Under the pieces are notes generated by a model. The model was not told where the DNA came from and did no database searches. It saw nothing but the letters and a program-made list of their open reading frames with translations. A DNA stretch of 64,000 nucleotides from Misgurnus anguillicaudatus. Its lineage: Eukaryota; Chordata; Actinopteri; Cypriniformes; Cobitidae. Numbering within the stretch: the first letter of the stretch is position 1; the number at the start of each line of letters is the position of its first letter. This document shows positions 34,858 to 46,011 of this stretch, piece after piece. Where the stretch lies: positions 9,540,501 through 9,604,500 of the forward strand of contig NC_073360.2 of the NCBI RefSeq assembly GCF_027580225.2, read 5' to 3'. The translations under genes and the position numbers were made by a program.

Positions 34858-35097
34858 TGGAAGTCCTTTTGAGGGAACTTCACGCTGCGTCAGAGAGCTG
34901 ACGACGCTATGTGGAATGCCTCCAGCGTGACGGCGTCTGAGTATTTGACCATTGGTTGGGCGTGATGTCATAGGCAGAAGCCAAAGAGCATAAATAGGAC
35001 AAAAAGAAGTGCCCACTTTATCTGGCATATGCCAAAGCTGGTGTACGGGTATGCCGGATGTATGGCAAGGGAGACACAGCGTTTCGTTCCCTTCTCA
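34858..35097. repeat. Foldback with AGGGAAC...GCTGCGTC arms (stand-alone copy)
   Basis: The left arm TTTTGAGGGAACTTCACGCT and the right arm AGCGTTTCGTTCCCTTCTC are inverted. This is the same family as the inner foldback of 4440-5069, here outside the CAGGGTTCCCA element, so it is an independent mobile unit. Confidence 0.65.
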
Positions 35098-35159
35098 AAA
35101 AATAAAAATACTGGCGGTTTCTTTATGTAGGTACCAAGAAATGTATTTAATTGTACCTG

Positions 35160-36184
35160 TTAAAGGAACACACCCACATTTTGGGAATTTAGCTTATTCA
35201 CCGTATCCCCTAGAGTTAGATAAGTCTATAAATACCTTTCTCATCTCTCCGCGAGTGCTGTAACTCTGTCTGACGCAGCCCCCGCTAGCTTAGCTTAGCA
35301 CAAAGACTGGAAGTGAATGGCTCCAGCTAGCATACTACTTCAAATAAGTGACAAAGTAATGGGAACATTTTCCTATTTGTGTGTTGTGATTTGTGTGGTC
35401 GCAGCGTGTACAAATGGCAAGGTCATATGAGACACAACGATCTTTAAACCGTATACATACTGGGAACTATATTCTCAAAAGGCGAAGCACTGCTACTTGT
35501 GCGGAGTGATTTGCTCGCAGCACCCAAGAAGCCCCCTAGTGAGGAGCAGAGAGTTCGGTCAGAGTTGTGCAAATCACTCCGCCCATGTAGCATTGCTTCT
35601 TTTTCTGAGAATATATTCCCAGTATGTATACTGTTAAAAGATGACTCATATGACCTTGCTATTTGTACTAGGGCTGCAGCTATCGATTCTTTTTGTAATC
35701 GATTAATCTAGCACTGAATCGATCGATTAATCGAGTAATCGGATAAAAATTTTGTGTGTGTTTTTAAACAACTAAAACAAATAATGCATAACGAAAATGA
35801 CGTGGCTGTAAAATGTTCGAGCATTTGGCTTTTATTGCTAAAAAACAGAGGTATTTGGATCCAAAAAATAAGCCTATTTATTTCAATTTTTACCCATTTA
35901 GTGTTTGGCCTCTAAATTTTTGCCTCAAGGAATTTTTTGAATCAAGTAAATCGAGTAACTCGATGAATCGTTTCAGCCCTAATTTGTACGCTTTATTTTT
36001 TCACTTATTGGGAGCAGTATGCTAGCTGGAGCTATTCACTTCCAGTCTTTGTGCTAAGCTAAGCTAGCGAGGGCTGCGTCAGACAGAGTTACTGCACGCA
36101 CAAAGATGAGAAAGGTATGTATGGACTTATCTGGGGGATACAGTGAATAAGCTAAATTCCCAAAACATGGGCGTGTTCCTTTAA
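35160..36184. mobile_element. TTAA foldback (arms about 350 bp) hosting a hAT in one arm
   Basis: The left arm opens TTAAAGGAACACACCCACAT and the right arm ends CATGGGCGTGTTCCTTTAA. The arms remain complementary inward to about 35515 and from about 35572 (for example CCAGTATGTATAC with GTATACATACTGG). Only some 55 bp form the loop. TTAA is at both edges. The hAT 35669-35981 lies in the right arm and breaks the palindrome. Confidence 0.85.
35669..35981. mobile_element. 313-bp hAT MITE, TSD ATTTGTAC
   Basis: It opens TAGGGCTGCAGCTATCGATT and closes GAATCGTTTCAGCCCTA. Identical octamers ATTTGTAC lie at 35661-35668 and 35982-35989. Subterminal ATCGAT/TCGATTAAT motifs repeat on the left. Removing it restores the foldback arm exactly. 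Confidence 0.92.
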
Positions 36185-36642
36185 ACAACACATGGTCATG
36201 GATGTTTTTATTTTATTGTGATTATGTCATGGGTCAAAGGACATACGAGTCACATGACAATAAAAACATGGCAGTATGTCTGAAATGTATTCATTCTGCA
36301 CCCACACATGCTATATAGAACGATAAAGCATTAGGTACGTCATCTAATTCAGTACATACAGAATCTGATACAGAAATATGGCAGAATGATGGGAACAAGA
36401 GAAGGTGAGCGAGGAAAGATAATACAGACAAAAAAAAGAGTAGAGGGACCATCAGATGCTATACGGAAATATTTGATCAAGCTCCTGTATGTTGGTATAT
36501 GGCACAAGCTTCTCTTTGTTGCCGGATGTGGGAAAAACATCCAATAGATGCTAAAATAAGAACAGGAAGGAAGCAGGGGGTGGGGTGGCAGCGACAAGCA
36601 GGAGTGAGAGAGGAATGTTCCCTTTTCACTCGTTTCTTGTTC

Positions 36643-36644
<2 letters not shown>

Positions 36645-36676
<32 letters not shown>
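36645..36676 (+). repeat. (AC)16 microsatellite
   Basis: Thirty-two bases of uninterrupted AC dinucleotide. Likely polymorphic. Confidence 0.97.
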
Positions 36677-36679
<3 letters not shown>

Positions 36680-37514
36680 GGAGTCTCCACAATAGCTATA
36701 AGCCAAATACAACATCACAGTCATTTACATTAGAGCTGTAACAGATTTAGTTTATTGACCCCTCTATCTCGAAACATTCAGTAACATGGATCAGCTTTAT
36801 AAACAGCAATAATTGATTATTTAATTATTATTATTATGCTGTTTGAATAGCTACAACTACACGTACGCCTACATGTCATTAGAAACAAATGATGGTTATA
36901 ATTAGTAGACCAGAGATTAACATCACAGGCTGGCACAAGCTATTTCAATGTACATTGAAATAAACTCAAGGGCAAATATTCATATAAAATAACTCAATTT
37001 CAGCAAACTGGATTAATAAGAAGCTGATGCAGCTCTGTAGCACTTTTGAAATATCAGTTATAAATATGTGCATGTACATCACAGACGTTAACAGTATAGT
37101 TGGCTGGATTTCATGGGAGCGATTCGATTTTGACTTGTCACAGCATGTCGCTCGTATCTGGTTGGGGAAGGGTCCTACTGTACTGACCTGTTTAAGAGAC
37201 TCAAACAGGCTTCATGATTAATTGAGCTGTTATTCAGCTTCATAGAGATTGTGTTGTGCGGACACTACGAGTTTCCTCGACTCCTGGGACAAACTTTCTT
37301 AGTTGTTTAAGAAGACTGACAGATGCTAGACAGAACAAGTTCTTCTTTTTGATGAGTCAACACGTCAAACTGACACACTGCCAAATGGGAAGGACAGTAA
37401 ATACGGTGTGCTCAGATATGCAGACAAGAGAGCATGATATTTATTTACAAGATACTGAGATATGTGGTAGTAGTACCACGGTACAGTAATAATACCACAT
37501 ACTATTACAATCAT

Positions 37515-37553
37515 TCATATACATACATACCAACATACATACATACATACAAA
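37515..37553 (+). repeat. Short CATA tandem repeat
   Basis: Imperfect run of CATA units around 37515-37553. Confidence 0.85.
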
Positions 37554-38449
37554 TTCATATATAATTAATGGATTTGGAAGTGGCTTAAAGTCACCAAACA
37601 GCAATGTAAAGACTGACAGAATATGCAAAGACGCATAAAAGCTGTGATATAAAATCATGGTTACTCCACTGAAAATTGGTTTTAAATAATAATACTGTAT
37701 GAATTTTAATAATGATGTTGGTAAATATATGAAGAGTTTGGTTCCAAAACGCAATAAATCCATTTTGACTAATTTGGGTAAAAAATATCTATACCAAAAA
37801 AAAACCCCACTATTTTCTGTTACAAACGTTCACATAGCATATTTAGGTTATAATAACATTAAAAATTCAAATCCATAATTTGATTTTCAAAGATTTATTA
37901 TAAAAACTTTTATATATTTTTTCCGCAAAATGCAATACATCCATGACAAGTTTTTTTAAATGCTATAAATCTATTGAATCAATATATATATATTGAATCA
38001 TTCATCTTTGCCATTTTATATTTATTTAGTTGACTAGTGGTATATACACTGATTAAAATCAAATAAACATTAATGGCATTAACCAAAACACTTACTTTGT
38101 CATATAAAGAACACTGTCATTGCTGCGTTTTTACTTGGGACTTCGCTGAACTTTTTTGACAGTGATCAGCTGTAAAATGTTTTGGTTCTGCTCGATTTTC
38201 GTTGACTTCGAGTAAAATAATGGAACGTTTTTCTTAAGATCCCCTAGGATCAATGTGTTAGCACGACAGAAGCTTTCGTGTGAGAACAGCTGTCGTTTAT
38301 CCGTCGCCCGGCTTACGTTTCTTCCCCGCCACAGAAAAGCACCACAGGTTTATCGATGCCATTAAAGTGTTATTTTGTTTTGTTTGTTTGTTGGTCACGT
38401 ACAAAGTACAAAGTAGATGAGGAAAAACTAGGAATCCGTGTGCATTCAC

Positions 38450-39105
38450 GATCCGATTGGTTAAGTAAGGGATAATGTAGAGGCAGCCGGTAGTTATCGG
38501 GAAATAAGCCCCGACAGTGTGATCACCCGACGCGAAGCTGGACATAATATGAATTTGAAACATTTTATTGCCATATTTGTTTTAAATTAACATGTTTATC
38601 CTTCCGCGAAACTTTGCACAGATGCATAAAAGGATCGTAATACCTTATTAAGATCATTTGCTTCATACTTGTCTGTCTCCATTTTTTTCTCTTTTAGCCA
38701 GTCTTTGAGAAGTTTTAATGCCCATTCTGTATTTTTTTGTGTGTTGGCTTCGTAGCTGTCATGCTCTATTTTGTCAAGTTCAGTCTCAGTAAGCTCTCTG
38801 TGTCTTGTCGTTGTTCGTTCTTCTATCCACTGTTTAAATGTTTTGTTTTTTCCGTACATGTTAAAATTAATGTCAAAATTTTCCATTCTTAATTGTGGTT
38901 GTCCAGTGTTTGTCACAAGATGGCGCCAAACAGTAATCTTTATTGGTCTTTATTGGCGCGGAACGATTTTAATCGTACAAGTAGTACCGGCTATGCGTTA
39001 TTACTTTGGAGCGGTTATTATTTGATAAGAACGAACCTGCAAATGTCTCAACTGACCAATCAGAATCAAGCATTCCAGAGAGCCGTGTAATAAGCAGATT
39101 TATTG
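38450..39105 (+). mobile_element. Repeat F1 carrying a Crypton-like reading frame
   Basis: The left part (TAAGGGATAATGTAGAGGC, GACAGTGTGATCACC) and the right part (GCATTCCAGAGAGCCGTG, TGTAATAAGC) correspond to those of 20340-20855. The middle holds a minus-strand protein-like frame. Left and right limits come from comparison of copy B with copy A. No clean duplication was recognised. Confidence 0.6.
38596..38916 (-). pseudogene. Crypton/KIAA1958-like N-terminal fragment
   Basis: A 106-codon minus-strand frame with ATG at 38914-38916 and a second in-frame Met at residue 11. Residues about 37-106 read [20 protein letters not shown], then [20 protein letters not shown], then [20 protein letters not shown]. 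The pattern 'LT..ELD.I....E.NT....WA.K...DWL.EK.......Y...LN..LR.FYA.V' is what I recall for the N-terminal, core-binding part of Crypton tyrosine-recombinase proteins and their domesticated relatives (KIAA1958, ZMYM2-4, QRICH1). The frame then stops four residues after 'FYASVQS' (FAEG). The whole recombinase catalytic domain, with its Arg-His-Arg-Tyr residues, is absent from this window. Non-repetitive amino-acid composition and an intact 70-residue helix-rich block argue for a real, fairly young coding relic. An exon ending near 38605, with later exons deleted, is an alternative. Confidence 0.65.
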
Positions 39106-39288
39106 CATTCTGCAGAAAAGGAAGGGTGGCGTTTATTGCGTTTTGGGAAAAAAGGGAGAAAGGTCACAGAATAACACGGCGGATATCGGATTTTGCGTAA
39201 AATTAAGAATTTACTTTTTAATACTGACCAGATACAATACTGATTTTGATGGCGTTTATCCCGTTTTGAAACCAAACCCTTCATATGT

Positions 39289-39485
39289 AAGCAATAAGGT
39301 ACGAAAGGCTGTGTGCTGTATCGTGAATAAGTAACGGCTGAAGACAACCGTTTATAAAACGGTTACCACACAATATTAAAGTAAAAAAAAAAGTGCAACT
39401 TTCATGAAGTTAAATCAATAAAAAGCATTCCTTCTGCTAGAAAAAATGTGTTCCAATGTGCAATATGCATATAAGCTCAAATAAC
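39289..39485 (+). repeat. Repeat F3 fragment
   Basis: Reverse complement of 33640-33850, here with an extra palindromic stretch CCGTTTATAAAACGG near 39346. It abuts element copy B. Confidence 0.6.
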
Positions 39486-40280
39486 TTTATGGCCAGAGGG
39501 ATTTAGGTTCATTGTAAAGAGGTGGAGAAGATGAATCAATACTAAAAAAGAGAGAATTCAGGTCAGGTGCTTTTCTCAGTTTACCTCAGGACAGGGCAGA
39601 TGGAGAAGGGGAGGGGGGCAGGACTGCTATAACAGTGTGACTGTGTTTGTGAGAGGGAGACTGAGGGCACCAGGCGCCAGAGATCGGACCTGGCATAAGC
39701 TGAGACTGTCACCTCAGAACACAAACACACCGCTCTGAACCAACACACACTCTCCAATTCCCTTCTTTACATCTACTGTTTTACTCTTTCTTTTACATAG
39801 CGACTCTCTTCTTTTCTTGTCTTAAGTCTTTTCATTAATGTACGGCAATCTTGCTTTCTCTTGGTGAATCTTTTCACATTATACAAAATCATACAAAGTC
39901 AAAAGACAATAAATTCACTGTGTTTGCTCTTTGCTATACGCTGTAAAAGAAATGCAGCATTTTTTTTCAAACAAACATATATTTTTCTTCTACTTTGATT
40001 TAAAAAATTAAGTTGAACAATTTGAACTTGTTTTTATAAATTACGTCAACTATTCATAGGAGGTCAAAAGTTACTATTTTTTACAGTGTAAATTTTCTTA
40101 ATATGATACTCTACATTAACTGTTATTACATTATTTAATTTCTTTTAATGAATTTTAAGTAATAATATTGGGGGAGCTGTTCAACTCTTATAAACATAAT
40201 GCAATAAAAATAAAATTGACGCTGTTTAAAGAAGCAGAATTGTGGTCGCATAGAATTTAACGGAAAACACGTAAATCCTT
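39486..40280. other. Non-coding; GC-richer patch at 39590-39720
   Basis: There is no gene. The patch 39590-39720 (GGGAGGGGGGCAGGACTGC, CACCAGGCGCCAGAGATCGG) is unlike the AT-rich flanks and shows no repeat match in the window. Its role is unknown. Confidence 0.4.
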
Positions 40281-40395
40281 GTTTGTGTATTTGGCAGACA
40301 CTTTTATCCAAAGCAGCTTGCAGTGCATTTAATATATGCATGTTTAGCATGTGTGTTTTTTGGGAATTGAACCCCTGACCTAGTTGAACCCTCTG
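40281..40395 (-). repeat. SINE/LINE-tail fragment (GGATAAAAGTGTCTGCCAAA)
   Basis: On the minus strand it reads GGGGTTCAATTCCC (B-box-like), then CTGCTTTGGATAAAAGTGTC. That tail is the widely shared 3' tail of teleost L2-type LINEs and HE1/V-SINE-like retroposons, as I recall it. Degraded, so old. Confidence 0.6.
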
Positions 40396-40969
40396 ACTAC
40401 AGGGACCTATTTCAAAAAATGAAGATATTCTTGGCTGTGTGACAATAAGTGGTTAAATGATGTGCTCTGATGAATGTGGTTTTAACATCCTGTCAAACAG
40501 AGGAAATGAGATGAGCAACTCCATTGACTTTATGCAGTGATCCAGTTCTTTTACTGTATTTTTTTTCAGGTAAAAGGGAACTTTATATACAATATTACAC
40601 AAATATTAGTGCTTTTTGGCCCTATTATAAAACAACATCTCTAAGGATTGGTCATAATAGTATGCAGCTGTTACTGTGGCACAGTGATCACGTTTACATG
40701 CACCCTCATAATGGGATTATAATGGGTTTTTGGCAATATTACGATTATAGAGCCAGATTTACTAACAGCGCAAATCATCATTTTGTTGTTAAATAACAAT
40801 GTATAACATGATAATAAGATGTGGAAAAGATTTTGTGCCACTGGTAAAATCAGGGTCATATAGTAAACTGTCAAAATAACCCAAATCAGCTTTTCTGATG
40901 GCGAAAGAAATAAAAGACTTGTCTTCAATAAGCAATTAAATTTGAGGAACAAATACTGCAGAACATGTT
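40396..40969. other. Non-coding; fragment of the ACGTTTACATGCAC repeat
   Basis: The segment near 40688 (CACGTTTACATGCACCCTCA, TAATGGGATTATAATGGG) resembles one end of the element 46636-47634. No gene. Confidence 0.4.
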
Positions 40970-41940
40970 CAGGGTTCCCACATCTTAGTTAACTTCAAAT
41001 TCAAGGACACTTCAAGGACTTTCCAGGTCCAATACCCTCAAATTCAAGGACTAAATGTGGGGACATATTGCAAGTGAGAGCAAGGTTACATCGTGTTACC
41101 TTTTAAGATACATTGTTACAGTTTCCTTTTGAGGGAACACGCGCTGCGTCACCAGTGTTTCCCATACATTGATTTATTTGTGGTGGCCCACCACAGAATC
41201 AACACTGGCCCCCACAAATAGAATTTTCATGATTCCCATTTACATTTTTATTTCACCATTTAAAACAGCTTAATTTGGCTTAAAATATAATTTGATATAT
41301 AATACAGATCAAATACAGATACAGATCAAAGAGTAGAAGTGAAACATATTTCAGGTACCAACAACACTAGATCAAACGCAAACACGACATGATGACATCA
41401 CATATATGCTAATTATCGGGTGACGTCATCACCACCACAGTCTCCTCAAAATCCTGTGGGAAACACTGGTCACTGCGGTGACATTTTGGGGACGCTTCCA
41501 GGGGTAAGTGTTTCTGAATGTGTATATCAAATTCAACCAATGCTGAGACTTAACAACAAAAACAGGGTGACGCAGGACCCAGGAAGTATATCGCTATCTG
41601 AAATATTGTCAAAGACGGCGTTACAGGGACGCAGGAAGTATGGCAAGGGAGACACAGCATCTTGTTCCCTTCTTTTAGTATGAATCAACATTCACATACA
41701 GAAGAAATAGGCATTTAAAGCGAACAGTTTAGCACGTGTGCTTAAAAGTCTAGAATTTATCCTACACTACACTGGGAATAAACTGGATTTTTTCCAGAAA
41801 ACCTCTTGCATAAAATAGATTCAAGCACTTACAATGGCCTGTATCTATGTATGTATATTTTCAAAAACTTCCCAGGGCCTTGAATTTTTTTCCCAAGATT
41901 CACAAACTTTCAAGGATTTCAAGGACCTGTGAGAAGCCTG
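40970..41940 (+). mobile_element. hAT-like element with CAGGGTTCCCACA ends (copy 2, both ends present)
   Basis: It opens CAGGGTTCCCACATCTTAGT; the right end GGATTTCAAGGACCTGTGAG (to 41940) is a degraded inverse of the opening. It aligns with 4440-5069 and 51016-51117. Inside is the AGGGAAC/GCTGCGTC foldback, itself split by a MITE (41153-41468). The 8-bp duplication is not clear. Confidence 0.65.
41153..41468. mobile_element. 316-bp MITE, CAGTGTTTCCC ends, 5-bp TSD GTCAC
   Basis: It opens CAGTGTTTCCCATACATTG and ends CCTGTGGGAAACACTG. GTCAC flanks both sides (41148-41152, 41469-41473). The empty site GCTGCGTCACTGCGGTGAC is intact in the sister element near 4612, which proves a 5-bp duplication. 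Non-coding. Both the ends and the 5-bp duplication match 62231-63164. Confidence 0.9.
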
Positions 41941-42090
41941 TATGTAACATGTCATAGGTCATTATTTAGGCAGAGTTTTGTTTGAATCCCTTATCTTCAG
42001 TCAATAGTAATAGTAATACTGCAATAAATGGCAAACCATTTGAACTTTTAATCCTATTTACTTCCCATACTATTCATTATTTAAAACTTA

Positions 42091-42329
42091 GGGGCGGTTT
42101 CCCAGACAGGGATTAGACTAGTCTTAGACTAAAATAAAAGTAAGAGCTGTCCAAACGGAAAACAACTTGCACTAATATATCTTAAAATACATCAGTACTC
42201 TTTGTTTTGCCTCAAAATGCACACAAGTACTGCTTTTAGTAAGGCATGTTTGTTCAAACTAGTTATATTTCCTAATTAAACTAAGACCTAGTGCTCACTT
42301 AAGCTAAACCCTTTCCGGGAAACCACCCC
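42091..42329 (+). mobile_element. 239-bp MITE with GGGGCGGTTT ends (copy 2)
   Basis: It opens GGGGCGGTTTCCCAGACAGG and ends CCGGGAAACCACCCC. Close match to 18205-18442 in the same orientation. Non-coding. Confidence 0.85.
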
Positions 42330-42872
42330 AAATGTATTAATTTAAGCTGCATGCAAGTTTTATTATCAAATAGCACAATAATTTATTTGTAATGTCTTCA
42401 TTTATTTTCTACTTCAGTTGTGTATTTTTTCTTTATTTCTTGTTTCTCTCAATGTTTCAGGAGATCTCAGGCGAGACAAGTTTCACAGCAGTTGAAAGCA
42501 TGAACTGTTGAGATTCTTTAGTCAGCATGTTAATCTCAGGGGACTGGGAGAAAACTGTCAACGCTACATTTCATATTTTATACTTCTGTGAATATGAGAC
42601 ACAAAGTGTAGATGCTGTAGAGAAAAATGTGCACTTCTTGCAAGCAACGAATTGTTAAAAATTAGAGGAGCTACGAACTTTTGCAAGGTTATACTGTCAC
42701 ATTTTCAAAAATAAATTATAAATGCTAACTAGACAGGCAACCAAAAAACAAATAAACAAAATCCCTAAAAGTCCACTTTCCGTAACAACAAACACTGAAT
42801 CTTTAAAAGTGTATTCTGAGCATACAGTGTACAAAACTCTGAAGATACCGCTTTATTTTTCTAGAATATCCA
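42330..42872. other. Non-coding, no feature recognised
   Basis: AT-rich unique-looking sequence. The frame 42722-42913 runs into the next element and is not a gene. Confidence 0.45.
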
Positions 42873-43188
42873 CCCTACTGAGGAATCCAGCTGGGACCAG
42901 CATACGCTGGTGAGCTGGTTTTGGCTGGTCCCCAGCTTGGTTTTAGCTGGTTTTGCTGGTGTAGGAAGCTGGTTTTGCTGGTGTAGCAAGCTGGTCTAGC
43001 TGTGTTTTGGTCACATTTTAAGCTGGTCTAGCTGGACTTAGCTGGTCAGGCTGGAATACCAGCTGGCCCACCAGCATGACCAGCTTTGTCAGGCTGGGAG
43101 GACCAGCGTAAACCACCTTAAACCAGCTAAAACCAGCCAAAACCAGCTACCATCTTATGCTGGTTTTAGCTGGATTTTTCAGTAGGGC
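42873..43188. mobile_element. 316-bp CCAGC/GCTGG-rich element with CCCTACTGA ends
   Basis: It opens CCCTACTGAGGAATCCAGC and closes GCTGGATTTTTCAGTAGGG. Between lie more than twenty CCAGC or GCTGG units in both orientations, including TAGCTGGTTTTGCTGGTGTA twice in tandem. A diverged relative is at 24243-24505. No clear target duplication. Confidence 0.8.
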
Positions 43189-44014
43189 AGACACAGAGGC
43201 TTGTCTGTCATAACCTCTTTCATACAGGAAAACATCATGAGAAGAATGGTGAAACATAAATAGAAAATAAATATAATTCTCTGATGCAGAAAAAATTTAC
43301 TCAATACAAAAATAAAGGTGCTTCAAGAATTATTTCTGAATGTATTGTTCCATAAAGATCCTTTAACATCCACAGCACCTTTCTGTTGTTATAGATAGAT
43401 AGCATTATATAGATCAGTGGGTTCAGTAGATCAGTAGAATTGGCTCATCATGAATGCTTTTTTCTTTGTCTGTTGTTTGATTAACATTAGAAACAGAGTA
43501 CAGTAAGTGCACACATCCAAAATTCTGCTTACGTTCAGCATTTTTAGTTTTAAGTAAATATGTCAGTATACACGCAAGAAAACATGAACTCAGCACTCTG
43601 AAGCTTTGAGATGCGGCATTATGGCCACAAGCGTCAGATGGGCGCAAACACATCATTTCAAAACAGCGTGTGAGTCAGTCTGTTTCGCGTCTTGTTGTGT
43701 TTAAATATTTAAATTGGCAATACCTGAAAGCATGCAAAATGATTGCTTTTGATTGCTGTTCCTGCTTCCATCCTTTGAAATTTAAAGCTCAACCAGACAC
43801 GCATGCATAAAAAATGATTCGCCTTATAACGCTCACTTGTGATTGGGTATATGTTACGTCACTAAAATCTAAGAAACAAACAAAAATACATGGGCGTGAA
43901 TTGTGGCGGCAAATTGAAAAGTAAATGGGAAGAATTATCTTTATTTTAAAGTGTGGGGGGGTGTTGTACATGTCCCCTGCGTATTTTACGCCTATGCACA
44001 AAAGTTTCTTAGTC
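43189..44014. other. Non-coding, mostly unique
   Basis: Contains a short TAGA run near 43395. The minus-strand frames at 43423-43656 and 43789-44001 show no domain. Confidence 0.4.
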
Positions 44015-44290
44015 AGGGTTTACACCAGACGCAGTAAGCGCGAGTGATTTACATGTTAAGTCAATGCAAAGATGCGATTAGGCATCCTACAGTGCGGTAC
44101 ACGCAGGAAGCGCGGCACGGATGGCGCGTTGCGCGTGAATTGAGCGTTGCTGCGGGAAACGTGCGAGTTAAAAAATTTGAACTTCGCCGGATTTCCGTGC
44201 CGCGTTAACCAATCAGGACCTTGCTATAGTAGTGACATGATTACAGGAAGCAAGCGGAGTCTCAGCGGAGTCATAGAAGCCCCTCCCATG

Positions 44291-46011
44291 TAGGGCTGGG
44301 CATAGATATAAAGGCTAGATGGCTCGTCCGCGCTGCTGGCCAATTGAGTGCAACGTCCGCATTTTGGCGGCCATCTTAGGACAGGGCGCTCGCTCACTCG
44401 TAGCATTGAGTTTTAATGATGCAGGTACTTTTAAATGACCATAACTTGCTTAATTCATTACCGATTTTCAAACGGTTTGGTTTGTTATAAACGTCAAAGA
44501 TGTACCTATGACACTGCATACCTATACTAAAAATAAAAAATAAATTCATGAAACATGTTAAAGCATCCAGAATTATAGCCACGTTATTAACGTTTGTAAA
44601 AACCCAAAACCGTTTGAAAATCGGTAGAAAATTGAGCAAGTTATGGTCATTTAAAAGTACCTGCACCATTAAACTCAATGCTACGAGTGAGCGAGCGCCC
44701 TGTCCTAGGATGGCCGCCAGGTGATGCCGTTAGGGACTCCGCCTTGAGCCATCTAGCCTTTATACATATCTATGGGGCTGGGTACCGAACGTCGAAACGA
44801 AAAACTCTGATAGTGAGTATCGAAAAATTATTTATCTTTCGGTGGCAAATTTTGATTCCAAACGCCAAGTGGCTGTGTCTCTGTGAGACTGTACTTGCGT
44901 GTAAGGACCTAAAGCGCCGGCGATTGGCTGTCCACCACCACGTGACGGGGAGGATTTCTGAAAATACTCGCAGTCCAACTCACAGTCACTCAACACAAGT
45001 GTAGAAAGGATGCAATATGAGAAATGTACAGAAAGTCTTTGTGACAGTTATCTTCCCAATAGAGTTAGCGCAAGTACGCCCGTGTTGTCTCCGTGAAAGG
45101 TATGTCAACCAAAACGGCGCTTCTCCTGAAGTGACAAGGGGTTTCAATTTAAAGCACGTGCGCAGCCTGTGTCTCTGCTTGTTTCACTCGCGCCTGGTTT
45201 CGCATGGCAAAACTTCGCCCTCGCGTCTCCAACAACAGTCTCGACGCGCGCAGCTTGTGTCTCTCAATGCTTATGAAATACCGCATCGCAAAGCCTTCTT
45301 GCCCTCATCTCCCAAAATGGACGATGCGTTTAAACCTATTTTTTACAGGTTTAAACTTGATGCACACGCGCAGTCCAACACTGCTTACAAGCCTGGCTCG
45401 TTATTTTAAACAAACTAAATTTCCATTTAACTGGTTTGCTAATTTCACTTGAATAAAATGACAATGAGCGCATTTTCTACTAATTTTAAACATCCCAAAT
45501 GTATTTAATATTTTGATAATTATGATGTTGAGTATTGTTTACAAAAACAAACATGCATACAAATCATCCCAGTAAAACTCAGTCACCCATTTAAATATTT
45601 TAACCTTTTGTCAAAGTTGCAGCTATAATGAACCCACTTATTTAAATACTGTTAGTCCAAGCTAAATATCATTTTACATTTCATAAAATAAAGCAGTGTT
45701 AATCATATTCTTAATTTCTTTATTTTTGCTTCCTTATTTTCATAAAAAAACTGATAAGTGTGTCTGCTGGCGCACCCCTATCCAAAAAACACAACCAGTT
45801 TGATTAATAATTTCCCCTGAGTGAGAAGTGTTACCGGTATTTGTTTTAATTAAGGTGAAAAATAAAAGTTGTGTGTTTAATGTATTTTTGTTAATGTTTC
45901 AATGGATTTTAAAACATATGGTATCGAAAAAGTATCGTTAGGAACCGGTATCGAAACGAAGGTATCGAAATTGGCACCGGATCGAAAGATTTTAAACAAT
46001 ACCCAGCCCTA
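44291..46011. mobile_element. 1.7-kb non-autonomous hAT, TSD CTCCCATG, hosting another hAT
   Basis: It opens TAGGGCTGGG and ends AATACCCAGCCCTA. CTCCCATG flanks both sides (44283-44290, 46012-46019), and the empty site corresponds to the AGCCCCTGCCATG stretch of the sister MITE near 3290. Subterminal GGTATCGAAA motifs cluster at both ends. The GC-rich middle carries a 130-codon frame (45017-45409) without transposase motifs. The second hAT sits only 10 bp from its left end. Confidence 0.9.
44301..44774. mobile_element. 474-bp hAT MITE CATAGATA family, copy 2, TSD GGGCTGGG
   Basis: It opens CATAGATATAAAGGCTAGAT and closes ATCTAGCCTTTATACATATCTATG-type sequence (last 24 bases of the element). 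Identical octamers GGGCTGGG lie at 44293-44300 and 44775-44782. The duplicated octamer is the terminal repeat of the host hAT, so this guest landed inside the terminus and separated the first 10 bases from the rest. It is SINE-free, unlike copy 1. Confidence 0.92.

Larger units (their letters stand above)
36185..37725. other. Non-coding with two microsatellites
   Basis: There is no gene. The open frames around 36349-36741 run through the AC microsatellite and give low-complexity peptides. Unique-looking sequence lies at 36380-36640. Confidence 0.45.
37726..39288 (+). mobile_element. TIR element 'GTTTGG' family, copy B, hosting the F1/Crypton-like repeat
   Basis: The left end (TATATGAAGAGTTTGGTTCC) and the right end (CCAAACCCTTCATATGTA) are inverted. 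It aligns with copy A (2022-3872) in reverse orientation, block by block. Between the blocks 38320-38440 and 39105-39290 copy B has about 650 bp that copy A lacks (38450-39105). The element itself is inserted next to repeat F3 (39289-39485). Confidence 0.65.

Noticed and set aside
36349..36741. Three overlapping frames over the AC microsatellite
   Set aside because: Peptides contain (CV)n or (HT)n runs produced by the AC repeat; both strands stay open for that reason only.
45017..45409. 130-codon frame inside the hAT 44291-46011, possible transposase
   Set aside because: No zinc-finger, DDE or dimerisation motif; GC-rich non-coding interior keeps the frame open.
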